Assembly: GCA_002914845.1 (NCBI GenBank)
Contig: JXTC01000005.1
Span: 2,238,850-2,302,849, forward strand
Direction: 5' to 3'
DNA from: Trema orientale
Taxonomy: Eukaryota; Streptophyta; Magnoliopsida; Rosales; Cannabaceae
Length of the DNA stretch: 64,000 bases
Shown piece by piece: positions 1-11,195 of this stretch. How positions within the stretch are numbered: the stretch's first letter is position 1; each line of letters begins with the position of its first letter. The translations under genes and the position numbers were made by a program. The notes beneath the pieces are model-generated. The model ran no database searches. It saw only the letters and a list, made by a program, of their open reading frames with translations, and was not told where the DNA came from.

Positions 1-439
1 CAAACCCTCAGCCTTGGCCTTGCCCCTTGTACTTTTATATCACAAAAAATTGTTGCCATCTTTAGACAAACACATATAACTGCACCAAGGGCACCGAATC
101 ACCAAACTCGGAAAAGAATTGAGAGCTTTTTATTAATGGGTATGCAAGCGAAAGGGGGAGGGAGCCAGGCAGTTTGACTCCTCAGTCCTCTCGACCACAT
201 CTCGCAGCTTTTTGGATATTTACCTTGCCCTTTTAATATATCCACTTACCATATAGTAAACTAATATGTAAATAAGTAAAATGAGTATTTGACTTTTTAT
301 TCCTCAATGTAAGTTACAAATAAAAAATTAAAAAACATCTGCATCCTCAGTCATTAGCAGTAGTAAAAATAATTGGTTTTTTTTATTCTAAAAAAAATTG
401 AAATACTATCAACTATTCCACATAACTAAATATACTATT

Positions 440-700
440 TGGTTATCCATGCACGTCTATAACAAAATAGTTGACATAGATAAATACTAGAGACATCCAC
501 ATCTATACCCATAACAAAATAAAATACTTAATATAGTTGAATAATATAGTCATCCACATCTGCAACAGAATATAGAATAGTTATTACTACAGTCATCTAC
601 ATCCAGAACAAAATAGAATTATTAATAAAGGTGAATACTACAGTCATCCATATCCACAGTAAAATAGTTTGAAAAAAGATGGATACTGGGGAGTCATCCA
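440..700. repeat. Degenerate 40-55 bp subrepeat inside the array unit
   Basis: The phrase CATCCACATCCATAACA, followed by AATAGAATAGTTAATATAG-like text, recurs four to five times with variation. Equivalent blocks sit at about 3400-3670, 6380-6650 and 7270-7550, at the same place in each unit. The block is a small minisatellite in the 3' flank of the ankyrin gene that was amplified with the unit. Confidence 0.7.
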
Positions 701-1026
701 CATCCATAATGAAATGCTAAATTAATTAGCTAAGTCAAGGTTGGCATAACATTACTTAAAATATTAGATAACATCCTACATCCATAAGACAAGACTGCAA
801 CCAAAAACAAAAAGAGTATTAAAAACAAAAATAATGTATAATAATTTAATCATATCAAGTACGATAATATATATACTGGATTCATAATATTACCCAAAAT
901 ATTAGATAATCTCCTACACCCATAAGACAAAGTTGTAACCAAAAACAAAAAGAGTATTAAAAACTAAATTAAAACGTAAAAAATGTAATCATATCAACTA
1001 AGATTAATATATATACTAGTTTTACC

Positions 1027-2783
1027 TCAATGATGAAAGAAACGAAACAAAGCCACCATAGCAAGGCCGATCAACAACAGTAATGAAACCTTAGGAATAG
1101 TTGGAAACTTCACAAACTAACCAAGCATGGTAGGCCAAATCTCGTCCACTGATGCCCTATGGATAGCCAAAACATAACAGTAACTAAGACAAAGGTTACC
1201 AATGTGAGAGATCAAGGCACTAAAGTTCGTTCCAGGAAGGAAGAAGCACGTTGTGATAAGAGTGAGGAAGAATCCGACAGTGTTGACCATGCCAATAACT
1301 GAGATGTCATCTATTCCAGCCGCAATTCGGACCTTGTTATCTAAGAAATATTTGCTAATAAGGAAAAATACTGCCATCACCGCCACGCCATACTGGAGAC
1401 ATAGTCTATTATCGTCAGCAGTGTTCTTCCTTGACCATGCACAAATTCGGACCAAGACAGACTATCGATGACAAGCCACTATGGGCTGATCACGAATGTG
1501 GATGGCAAGCTCGTTGGAGCGGATGCAACCATCTATGGTCATATGCATTTCAGTACGCTTAATTATATCAAGTGCCAGAGCAGATGGGATATGGCTAGTA
1601 AGATTTACCGAAGTCCAGTCGATATCACTCCCTACCCATTCTATAAGAACCTCTATCATCTGCATTTTACTTTTACTTATTAGATAAATGATGATAATTA
1701 AGTCGCTAGTTAATAGCAAAACTAATAAACAAATAATTGATAAATGAAATTAATATAAAATATTTATTAAAAAAAAGGAGTCGGTATGGTCTATGATTAA
1801 AATAAATAAATAAAAAGGTATGCGAAGGAAGAGTAATGGCTAATTAGCATTGCACTACGGGAAACAATTCCATAGGACCCAACAAATAGCATCTATGCAC
1901 ATAGAGTTGCATTTTGATTGGTTGAGCACCAGTGCACAAATTATTTAGAAGGATTTCTTCTAGTATATCCGAGATAACCTATAACAATTCCTAGAAGAAC
2001 ACTATTGTTTTAAGCTTTTTCTAAAGTTTGGTCCATCTAGAGTCGTTATCTACGTTAAATGAATAAGTAGGTTGTTAGAGGTCGATATATACTACTAAAT
2101 AACAAATAAATAAGTAAAAATAATAATAAACGTAATTTAAAAGAACAAAAACATGATGCAAAAACATATAAAGAATTTACCTCTTGCACACTGTTCTTAA
2201 CAATGAGATGGTCTATAATATCCCTTCCAAGTTTTTCAGATTGACAAGTACATTCTTGATGTTCTCGCCGGTTGAAGCAGGATCAAGGGCTTTCTTTAAC
2301 TCGCCAACAAGAAGATTAAAAAATGCTGGAAGAGATTTAGTAGCATGGTAAAGAACTATATTCCTGAAGCTGTTTTGATCGAGAACACAAGACTCATCGA
2401 TTGCGAGAAGCTTTTGGATGATATCGTAAGCTCTAACTTCACAAGTAAAGAAGATAAGAGTGTTCCCATCTCTACCCTTCTTGCGACCCAACCTTCCATC
2501 AGCCTCCAGTAGATGAGAGACCAGAACAGCATGGTTGTTCTTCATGGCGCGTTGGATAGGTAGAAACCCAGAAATATTCATTTTTTCCATAAAAAAAGGC
2601 ATTAATAGCATCAACTCTAAACAAAACTCCCCCTGTTGAGAGATGCAGCCGTGTGTAGTACAGTATCACATAAATTATCCGTGCAGATCTTATCAAGAGC
2701 ATTTACATCTTTCCCAAGAGTGGAGTAAGGTTGATTGACATCTCCAGCCCTCGTGCCAAGCCCCAGGAGGTGTAACACCTCGT
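1027..2783 (-). pseudogene. Ankyrin-repeat/transmembrane protein pseudogene (unit 1)
   Basis: This copy matches the intact one in unit 2, with exon A at 2783-2181 and exon B at 1659-1027. Exon A is 603 nt against 605 in unit 2, explained by two 1-nt deletions, near 2628 and near 2222; each shifts the frame. Exon B keeps the full 633 nt but has two in-frame TAG codons. One, at 1462-1464, replaces a Gln codon just before the membrane region; the other, at 1117-1119, replaces a Trp codon. The splice donor after the ...VQE-type end and the TGCAG acceptor are kept. Four independent lesions make a functional product unlikely. Confidence 0.85.
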
Positions 2784-3984
2784 CTTTGATAGTAGAAGAA
2801 GAAGATTGATCAGAAATTTAAAAAATAAATAAATAAAATAATAAAAATAAAAAGGAGGAGGCTGGAAAGAAAAATACATCTTCTTCTGATTCTGTGTACT
2901 CATCCTTCCAACTTTCTCCTCCTCTTCTTATTTGAAATTTGTAAATGCAGCGACAAACCCTCAGCCTTGGCCTTGCCCCTTGTACCGTTAGATCACAAAA
3001 AATCATTGCCATCTTTAGACAAACACATACAAATGCACCAAGGGCGCCGAATCACCAAACTCGGCAAAGAATTGAGAAAATAGAGCTTTTTATTAATGGG
3101 TATGCAGGCGAAGGGGGAAGGGAGCCAGGCAGTTTGACTCCTCAGTTCTGTCAACCATGTCTCGTGGCTTTTCGGATATTTACCTTACTTTTTCCATATA
3201 TCCACTTACCATATAGTATAATAATCCGTAAATAAGTAAAATGAGTATTTGACTTTTTGTTTATCAATGTAACTTACAAATAAAAAATTAAAAAATATTT
3301 TCATCCTCAGTCATTAGCAGTAATAAAGTTAATTAGTATTTTTAATTCTAAAAAAATTGAAATACCAATAACCATTCCACATAACTAAATACACTAATTG
3401 GTCATCCATGCACGTTCATAACAAAATAGTGACATGGATAAATACCAGAGACATCCACATCTATGTCTATAACAAAATAGAATAGTTAATATAGTTGAAT
3501 ACTACAGTTATCCACATCCGTAACAGAATATAGAATAGTTACTACTACAGCCATCCACATGCATAACAAAATAGAATAGTTAATATAGTTAAATACTATA
3601 GTCATCCACATCCACAGCAAATTAGTTTGAAAAAAGATGAATACTGGGGAGTCATCCACATCCATAACGAAATGCTAAATTAATTAGATAAGCCAAGGTT
3701 AGCATAACATTACCCAAAATATTAGATAACATCCTACATCCATAAGACAAGGTTGCAACCAAAAACAAAAAGAATATTAAAAACTAAAATAATGTATAAC
3801 AATATAATCATATCAAGTATGATAACATATATACTGGATTCACAACATTACCCAAAATATTAGATAATCTCCTATACCCATAAGATAAAGTTGTAACCAA
3901 AATCAAAAAAAGTATTAAAAACTAAAATAAAATTTTAAATATGTAATCATATCAACTAAGATTAATATATATACCGGTTTTACC

Positions 3985-5755
3985 TCAATGACGAAAGAAA
4001 CAAAACACAGCCACCATAGTAAGACCGATCAACAACAGCAATAAAACCTTAAGAATGGTTGGAAACTTCACAAACCAACCAAGCATGGTAGGCCAAATCT
4101 CGTCCATTGATGCCCTATGGACAGCCAAAACGTAACAGTAACTAAGACAAAGGTTACCAATGTAAGAGATCAAGGAACTAAAGTTTCTTCCAGGAAGGAT
4201 GAAGCATGTTCTGATAAGAGTGAAGAAAAATCCGACAGTGTTGACCATGCCAATATCTGAGATGTCATCTACTCTCGCTGCAATTCGGACCTTGTTATCT
4301 AAGAAATATTTGCTAATAAGAAAAAATACTTCCATCACCGCCACGCCATACTGGAGACGTAGCCTATTATCGTCAGCAGTATTTTTCTTTGACCATGCAC
4401 AAATTCGGTCCAAGACAGACTGTCGATAACGAGCCACTATGGGCTGATCACGAATACGGATGGCAAGCTCATTGGAGCAGATGCAACCATCTATAGTCAT
4501 ATGCATTTTAGTACGCTTAATTATATCAAGTGCCAGAGCAGATGGGGTATGGCCAGTAAGATTTACCGAAGTCCAGTCGATATCATTCCCTACCCATTCT
4601 ATAAGAACCTTTATCATCTGCATTTTATTTTCACTTATTAGATAAATGATGATAATTAAGTCGCTAATTAATTGTAAAATTAATAAACAAATAATTGATA
4701 AATGAAATTAATATAAAATATTTATTAAAAAAAGCAGTCGGTATGGTCTATGATTAAAATTAAAAAAAAAAAGTATACAAAGGAAGAGTAATGGCTAATT
4801 AGCGTTGCATTATGGGAAACAATTCCATAGGACCCAGCAAATAGCATCTATGCACATAGAGTTGCATTTTGGTTGGTCGAGCACCAGTGCACAAATTATT
4901 TAGAAGGATTTCTTCCAATATATCTGAGATAACCTATAACAATTCCTAGAAGAACATTACTGTTTTAAGCTTTTTCTAAAGTCTGGTCCATCTAGATTCG
5001 TTATCTATGTGAAACGAATATGTGGGTTGTTAGAGGTCGATATATACTACCAAATAACAAATAAATAAATAACAAATAAATAAGTAAAATTAATAATAAA
5101 CATAATTTAAAAGAATCAAAACATGATGTAAAAATATATAAAGAATTTACCTCTTGCACTCTGTTCTTGACAATGAGATGGGCTACAGTGTCCCCTTCCA
5201 AGTTTTTCAGATTGACGAGCACCTTCTTGATGTTCTCGCCAGTTGAAAAAGGATCGAGGGCTTTCTTTAGCTCACCAACAAGAAGATTAAAAAATGCTAG
5301 AAGAGATTTAGTAGCCTGGTAAAGAACTGTGTTCCTGAAGCTGTTTTGATCGAGAACACAAGACTTATCAATTGTGAGAAGATTTTGGATGATATTGTAA
5401 GCTCTAACTTCATAAGCAAAGAAGATAAGAGTGTTCCCATCTCTACCCGTCTTGCGACCCAACCTTCCATCAGCCTCCAGTAGATGAGAGACCAGAAGAG
5501 CATAGTTGTTCTTCATGGTGCATTGGATGGGCAGAAACCCAGAGGTATTCATTTTTTCTGTAAAAGAAGGCATTAATCGCATCAACTCTAAACAAAACTC
5601 TCCCCTGTTGAGAGATGCAGCCGTGTATAGTAGAGTATCAGATAAATTATCCGTGCAAATCTTATCAAGAGCATTTACATCTTTCCCCAGAGCAGAGTAA
5701 GGTTGATTGACATCCCTGGCCCTCGTGCCAAGTCCCAGGAGGTGTAACACCTCGT
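3985..5755 (-). CDS. Ankyrin-repeat protein with C-terminal membrane segments (unit 2, open copy; 5' end not defined)
   Basis: Two exons splice in phase: 5755-5151 (605 nt, beginning inside a split Asp codon) and 4617-3985 (633 nt, TGA stop at 3985-3987), giving about 411 residues. Exon A holds degenerate ankyrin-like helices, with segments such as NLEGDTVAHLIVKNRVQE and SHLLEADGRLGRK. Exon B begins with another ankyrin-like unit (GHTPSALALDII), then a basic linker, then several hydrophobic segments, ending in a very hydrophobic helix and FCFFRH. The arrangement resembles plant ACD6/ITN1-type ankyrin membrane proteins, but I see no PGG motif. The upstream acceptor (CTATCAAAG, before 5755) implies at least one earlier exon. 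No ATG exon of matching phase was found within the unit, so this may be a gene truncated at its 5' end. It is the only one of the three exon-bearing copies with no stop or frameshift here. Role in stress or defence is inference from the family. Confidence 0.65.
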
Positions 5756-5933
5756 CTTTGATAGTAGAAAAAGGAGATTGATCAGAAATTTAAAAAATAA
5801 ATAAATAAATAAACAAAATAATAAAAATAAAAAGGAGGAGGCTGAAAAGAAAAATACATCTTCTTCTGATTCTGTGTACTCATCCTTCCACATTTCTCCT
5901 CCTCTTCTCATTTGAAATTTGTAAATGCAGCGA

Positions 5934-6860
5934 CAAACCCTCAGTCTTGGCCTTGCCCTTTGTACCGTTATATCACAAAAAATCGTTGACATCTTTAGAC
6001 AAACATATATAACTGTACCAAGGGTGCCAAATAACCAAACTCGGCAAAGAATTGAGAGAATAGAGCTTTTTATTAATAAGTATGCAGGCAAAGAGGGAAG
6101 GGAGCCAGGCAGTTTGACTCCTCAGTCCTCTCAACTACGTCTCATGGCTTTTTGGATATTTACCTTGCTTTTTCAATATATCCACTTATCATATAGTAAA
6201 ATAATCCGTAAATAAGTAAAATGAGTATTTGACTTTTTGTTACTCAATGTAACTTATAAATAAAAAATTAAAAAATAATTTCATCCTCAGTCATTAGCAG
6301 TAGTAAAGTCAATTAGTTTTTTTTATTTTAAAAAAATTGAAATACAAGCAACTATTCCACATAACTAAATACACTATTTGGTCATCCATGCAGGTCCATA
6401 AGAAAATAGTTGACATGGATAAATACCAGATACATCCCCATCTATGTCTATAACAAAATTGAATAGTTAATATAGTTGAATACTACAGTCATCTACATCC
6501 GTAACAGTATATAGAATAGTTGTTACTACGGTCATCCACATGCATAACAAAATAGAAAAGTTATTCTAGGTGAATACTACAGTCATCCACATCCATAGCA
6601 AATTAGTTTGAAAAAAGATGGATACTGGGGAGTCATCCACATCCATAATGAAATGCTAAATTAATTAGATAAGCCAATGTTAGCATAATATTACCAAAAA
6701 TATTAGATAACATCTTACATCTTACATCCATAAGACAAGGATGCAACCAAAAAACAAAAAGAGTATTAAAAACTAAAATAATGTATAACAATATAATCAT
6801 ATCAAGTACGATAACGTATATACTGGATTCATAACATTTTCAAGTAAGACAAAGGTTACC
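5934..6860. repeat. Truncated unit 3 of the array (exons deleted)
   Basis: The unit begins normally but breaks at about 6840, inside the 3' flank, before the membrane exon. About 20 bases resembling part of exon B (AAGACAAAGGTTACC) follow, and then the sequence resumes near the start of a unit at GTTATATCAC. The lost part corresponds to both exons and the intron between them. Confidence 0.8.
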
Positions 6861-7857
6861 GTTATATCACAAAAAATCATTGCCATCTTTAGACAAATAC
6901 ATACAACTGCACCAAGGACGCCGAATCACCAAACTCGGCAATGAATTGAGAGAAGAGAGCTTTTTATTAATGGGTATGCACTCGAATGGGGGAGAGAGCC
7001 AGGCAGTTTGACTCCTCGGTCCTCTCCACCATGTCTCGCGGCTTTTTGGATATTTACCTTGCTTTTTCTATATATCCACTTACCATATAGTAAAATAATC
7101 CGTATAAAGGTAAACTGAGTATTTGACCTTTTGTTCCTCAATGTAAGTTACAAATAAAAAATTAAAAAACATTTTCATCCTCAGTCATTAGCAGTAGTAA
7201 AGTTAATTAATTTTTTTTATTCTAAAAAAGTTGAAATACTAGCAACTATTCCACATAACTAAATACACTATTTGGTCATCCATGCACGTCTATGACAAAA
7301 TAGTTGATATGGATAAATACTAGAAACATCCAAATTTATGTCTATAATAAAATAGAATAGTTAATATAGATGAATATTATAGTCATCCACATCCGTAACA
7401 GAATATAGAATAGTTTTTACTACAGTCATCCACATGCATAACAAAAGAGAATAGTTAATATAGGTGAATACTACAGTCATCTGCATCCACTATAATATAG
7501 TTTGAAAAAAGATGGATACTGGGGAGTCATCCACATCCATAACGAAATACTAAATTAATTAGATAAGCCAAGGTTAGCATAATATTACCCAGAATATTAG
7601 ATAACATCTCACATCCATAAGACAAGGCTACAACCAAAAATAAAAAGAGTATTAAAAACTAAAATAATGTATAACAATGTAATCATATCAAGTACGATAA
7701 CATATATACTGGATTCATAACATTACCCAAAATATTAGATAATCTCCTACACCCATAAGATAAAGCTGTAACTAAAAACAAAAAGAGTATTAAAAACTAA
7801 AATAAAACGTAAAAAATGTAATCATATCGACCAAGATTAATATATATACTGGTTTTA

Positions 7858-9638
7858 ACTCCATCACGAAAGAAACGAAACACAGCCACCATAGCAAGAT
7901 CGATCAACTACAGCAATGAAACCTTATGAATGGTTGGAAACTTTACAAACCAATCAAGCATGGTAGGCCAAATCTCGTCCATTAATACCCCATGGATAGC
8001 CAAAACATAACAGTAACCAAGACAAAGGTTACCAATGTGAGAGATCAAGGAATTAAAGTTCCTTCCAGTAAAGATGAAGCAGTTCTGATAAGACTGAGGA
8101 AGAATCCAGCAGTATTGACCATGCCAATAACTGAGATGTCATCTACTCCAGTCGCAATTCGGACCTTCTTATCTAAGAAATATTTGCCAATAAGAAAAAA
8201 TGCTGCCATCACCGCCGCGCCATGCTGGAGAAATGGCCTATTATCATCAGGAGTGTTCTTCCTTGACCATGCACAAATTCGGTCTAAGACAGACCGTCGA
8301 TGACGAGCCACTACGGGCTGATCACGAATGCGTATGGCAAGCTCGTTGGAGCAGATGCACTCAGCTATGGTCATATGCATTTCAGTAAACTTGATTATAT
8401 CAAGTGCAAGAGCAGATGGGGTATGGCCAGCAAGATTTACTGAAGTCCAGTCGATATCACTCCATACTAATTCTATAAGAACCTTCATCATCTGCATTTT
8501 ATTTTTATTCATTAGATAAATGATGACAATTACGTAGCTAATTAATAGTAAAATTAATAAACAAATAAATGATAAATGAAATTAATATAAAACATTTATT
8601 AAAAAAAAGGAGTCGGTATGGTCTATGATTAAAAAACAAAAGGTATGCAAAGGAAGAATAATGGCTAATTAGCGTTGCGCCAAGGGAAACAATTCCATAG
8701 GACCCAACAAATAGCATCTATACATATAGAGTTGCATTTTAGTTGGTCGAGCACCAGTGCACGAATTATTTAGAAAGATTTCTTCCAGTATATCCGAGAT
8801 AACCTACAACTATTCCTAGAAGAATACTACTTTTTTAAGCTTTTTTTTAGTGGAGAACTTTTTTAAGGTTTTTCTAAAGTCTAGTCCATCTAGAGTCATT
8901 TTCTATGTGAAACGAATAAGTGGGTTATTAGAGGTCGATATATACTACCAAATAACGAATAAATAAGTAAAATTAATAACAAACGCAATTTAAAAGAACA
9001 AAAACATAATGTAAAAATATATAAAGAATTTACCTCTTGCACTTTGTTCTTAACAATGAGATGGGCTACAGTGCCTCCTTCTAAGTTTTTCAGATTGGCG
9101 AGCACCTTCTTAATATTCTCGCCAGTTGAAAAGGGATCAAGGGCTTTCTTTAACTCACTAACAAGAAGATTAAAAAAATGCTAGAAGAGATATAGTAGCC
9201 TGGTGAAGAACCATGTTTTCGAAGCTGTTTTGATCGAGAACACAAGACTCATCAATTGTGAGAAGCTTTTGGATGATATCGTAAGCTCCAATTTCACAAG
9301 CAAAGAAGATAAGAATGTTCCCATCTCTACCCTTCTTGCGACCCAACCTTCCATCAGCCTCTAGTAGATGAGAGACCAAAACAGCGTGGTTGTTCTTCAT
9401 GGCGAGTTGGATGGGCAAAAACCTAGAAGTATCCGTTTTTTCTGCAAAAGAAGGCTTTAATCGCATCAATTCCAAACAAAACTCTCCTTTATTGAGAGAT
9501 GCCACCGTGTGAAGTGGAGTATCACATAAATTATCCGTGCAGATATTATCAAGAGCATTCACATCTTTTCCAAGAGCGGAGTAAAGTTGACTCACATCCC
9601 CGGCCCTCGCGGCAAGCCCAGAAGGTGTAACACCTCGT
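7858..9638 (-). pseudogene. Ankyrin-repeat/transmembrane protein pseudogene (unit 4)
   Basis: Exon A at 9638-9034 and exon B at 8491 to about 7858 match the open copy in unit 2. Exon A has a 1-nt deletion near 9615 and a 1-nt insertion in an A run at 9172-9178 (seven A where unit 2 has six). These compensate in length but leave most of the exon out of frame with its ends. Exon B lacks one T near 8081, which ends the frame at 8045 before the last membrane segments. The usual stop codon is also altered. The open piece between the lesions still reads as ankyrin-type sequence (LLEADGRLGRKKGRDG). Confidence 0.85.
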
Positions 9639-9816
9639 CTTTGATAGTAGGATAAGAAGATTGATCAGAAATTTAAAAAATAAATAAATAAATAAATAAA
9701 ATAATAAACATAAAAAGGAGGAGGCTGAAAAGAAAAATACATCTTCTTATGATTTTGAGTATTCATCCTTCCACCTTCCTCCCCCTCTTCTTGTTTGAAA
9801 TTTGTAAAAGCAGCGA

Positions 9817-10205
9817 CAAACCCTCAGCCTTGGCCTTGCCTCTTGTACCGTTATATCATAAAAAACCGTTGCTATCTTCAGAAAAACACATACGACTGCA
9901 CCAAGGGCGCCGAATCACCAAACTCGACAAAGAATTGAGAGAATAAAACTTTTTATCAATGGGTATGCAGGCGAAGGAGAGAGGGAGCCAGACACTTTGA
10001 CTCCTCAGTCCTCTCAACCACGTCTCATGGCTTTTTAGATATTTATCTTGTTTTTTCAATATATCTACTTACTATTTAGTAAAATAATTCGTAAATAAGT
10101 AAAATGAGTATTTGACTTTTTGCTCCTCAATATAAGTTACAAATAAAAAATTAAAAAATATTTTCATCCTCATTTATTAGTAGTAGTAAAGTTAATTGGT
10201 TTTTT
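9817..10205. repeat. Last, partial unit of the array
   Basis: The unit landmark at 9817 is followed by about 390 bases of unit sequence with more divergence than the inner units. Similarity stops within an A-rich run near 10205, where unrelated intergenic DNA begins. Confidence 0.75.
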
Positions 10206-10309
10206 TAATTCTAAAAAAAATTAATTGGTTTTCCAGTGATTTTGACTGTGACGTTGCCCAAATGCCTGCCATTGCCAATGGTAGCAACTAGCACGCCACC
10301 GCCACTACT

Positions 10310-11195
10310 ACTGATGCACAATAAATTTGTGTTGAATAATACATAAACCAAAATTATTATCCCCTAAAGAATTACTAAATTAACATTATATGACCCTCAC
10401 GTAATTAATAAATATTTCTTCTTCCAATAAGAGAATCTTTTTTAGATGTTTAAAAAGTTTATAAATATCCAATTTAGTGAGATGTATAAAAAGAATCCCA
10501 TATATTACGGTTATCCAAATAAACATTTATAGGTTGACAAATTGACTTGGCATTTTTTAACCTTTTAACTTTTAAAATTAACACATCAACCATTTTTAAA
10601 TTTATCATGGGATTTTATTTTTCTTATGTATTTTTTTAGGGAAAATTCTATTTATTTCTACGGTTATGTTTTATTTATTTCTATGGTTGTCTGTTTTATT
10701 TAAGAAAGGAAATTCGATTTTTGAGATCAATCTTTAGATAGACTCAAATAAACTAAAAATAAAATAAAAATCATTACAATAAAGTTGTAGTAATTAGCAA
10801 CAATCACTCAATTTTATACTTTAATTAGTTCTTGAATATAATATTTTGACATTTACATTTCAGTACATGATGCACAACAAATGTGCCACCGTGTAAAAGA
10901 TTAGGGTTATTATACCCAAAAAACAAATGAAGTGCAAAATCCAATGAGTGTGGAAGGAAAAGAAGAAACTTTTAATTGGAAAGACATCGAATAATACATA
11001 AACCAAAACCATTATCCCCGCCCTCAAAAAATATTACATTAACATTATCCAATTTAGTGACATGTTTAAAAAGAATCCCAAACATTAAGAAGGTTATCCG
11101 ACATTGAAAAAAAAAATTTTATAGGTTGACTAATTGACTTGGCATTTAAGACCTTTGACTTTTAAATTTACCAGATCAACCACTTTTATTAATTT
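10310..11195. repeat. Direct duplication of a non-coding segment
   Basis: About 10310-10605 and 10868-11195 share the same ordered blocks: ATACATAAACCAAAA, TATCCAATTTAGTGA, AAAAAGAATCCCA and TAGGTTGAC followed by AATTGACTTGGCATTT. The two copies are diverged and carry indels. No coding potential is seen, so a dispersed repeat family is likely. Confidence 0.65.

Larger units (their letters stand above)
1..10205. repeat. Tandem array of ankyrin-gene units, about 3 kb each
   Basis: The same landmark (beginning CAAACCCTCAG) recurs at 1, 2954, 5934 and 9817. This gives full units of about 2953 and 2980 bp and a compound unit of 3883 bp. Each full unit carries, on the minus strand, an ankyrin exon, an intron of about 530 bp and a membrane exon, followed by a repeat-rich 3' flank. 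Units are nearly identical over long stretches, including non-coding DNA, so duplication was recent or the copies have been homogenised. Similarity ends near 10205. The left edge is cut by the window, so more copies may lie outside. Confidence 0.9.

Noticed and set aside
2945-3235. Plus-strand frame starting MQRQTLSLGLAP, also in unit 3 at 5925
   Set aside because: It is antisense to the leader region of the ankyrin units, differs in length between units and has no family signature. Recurrence follows from the array itself.
5675-6091. 138-residue minus-strand open frame next to the open ankyrin copy
   Set aside because: It overlaps the ankyrin exon in another frame, lacks homologous length in the other units and consists largely of low-complexity F/L/Y from an AT-rich intron-like region.
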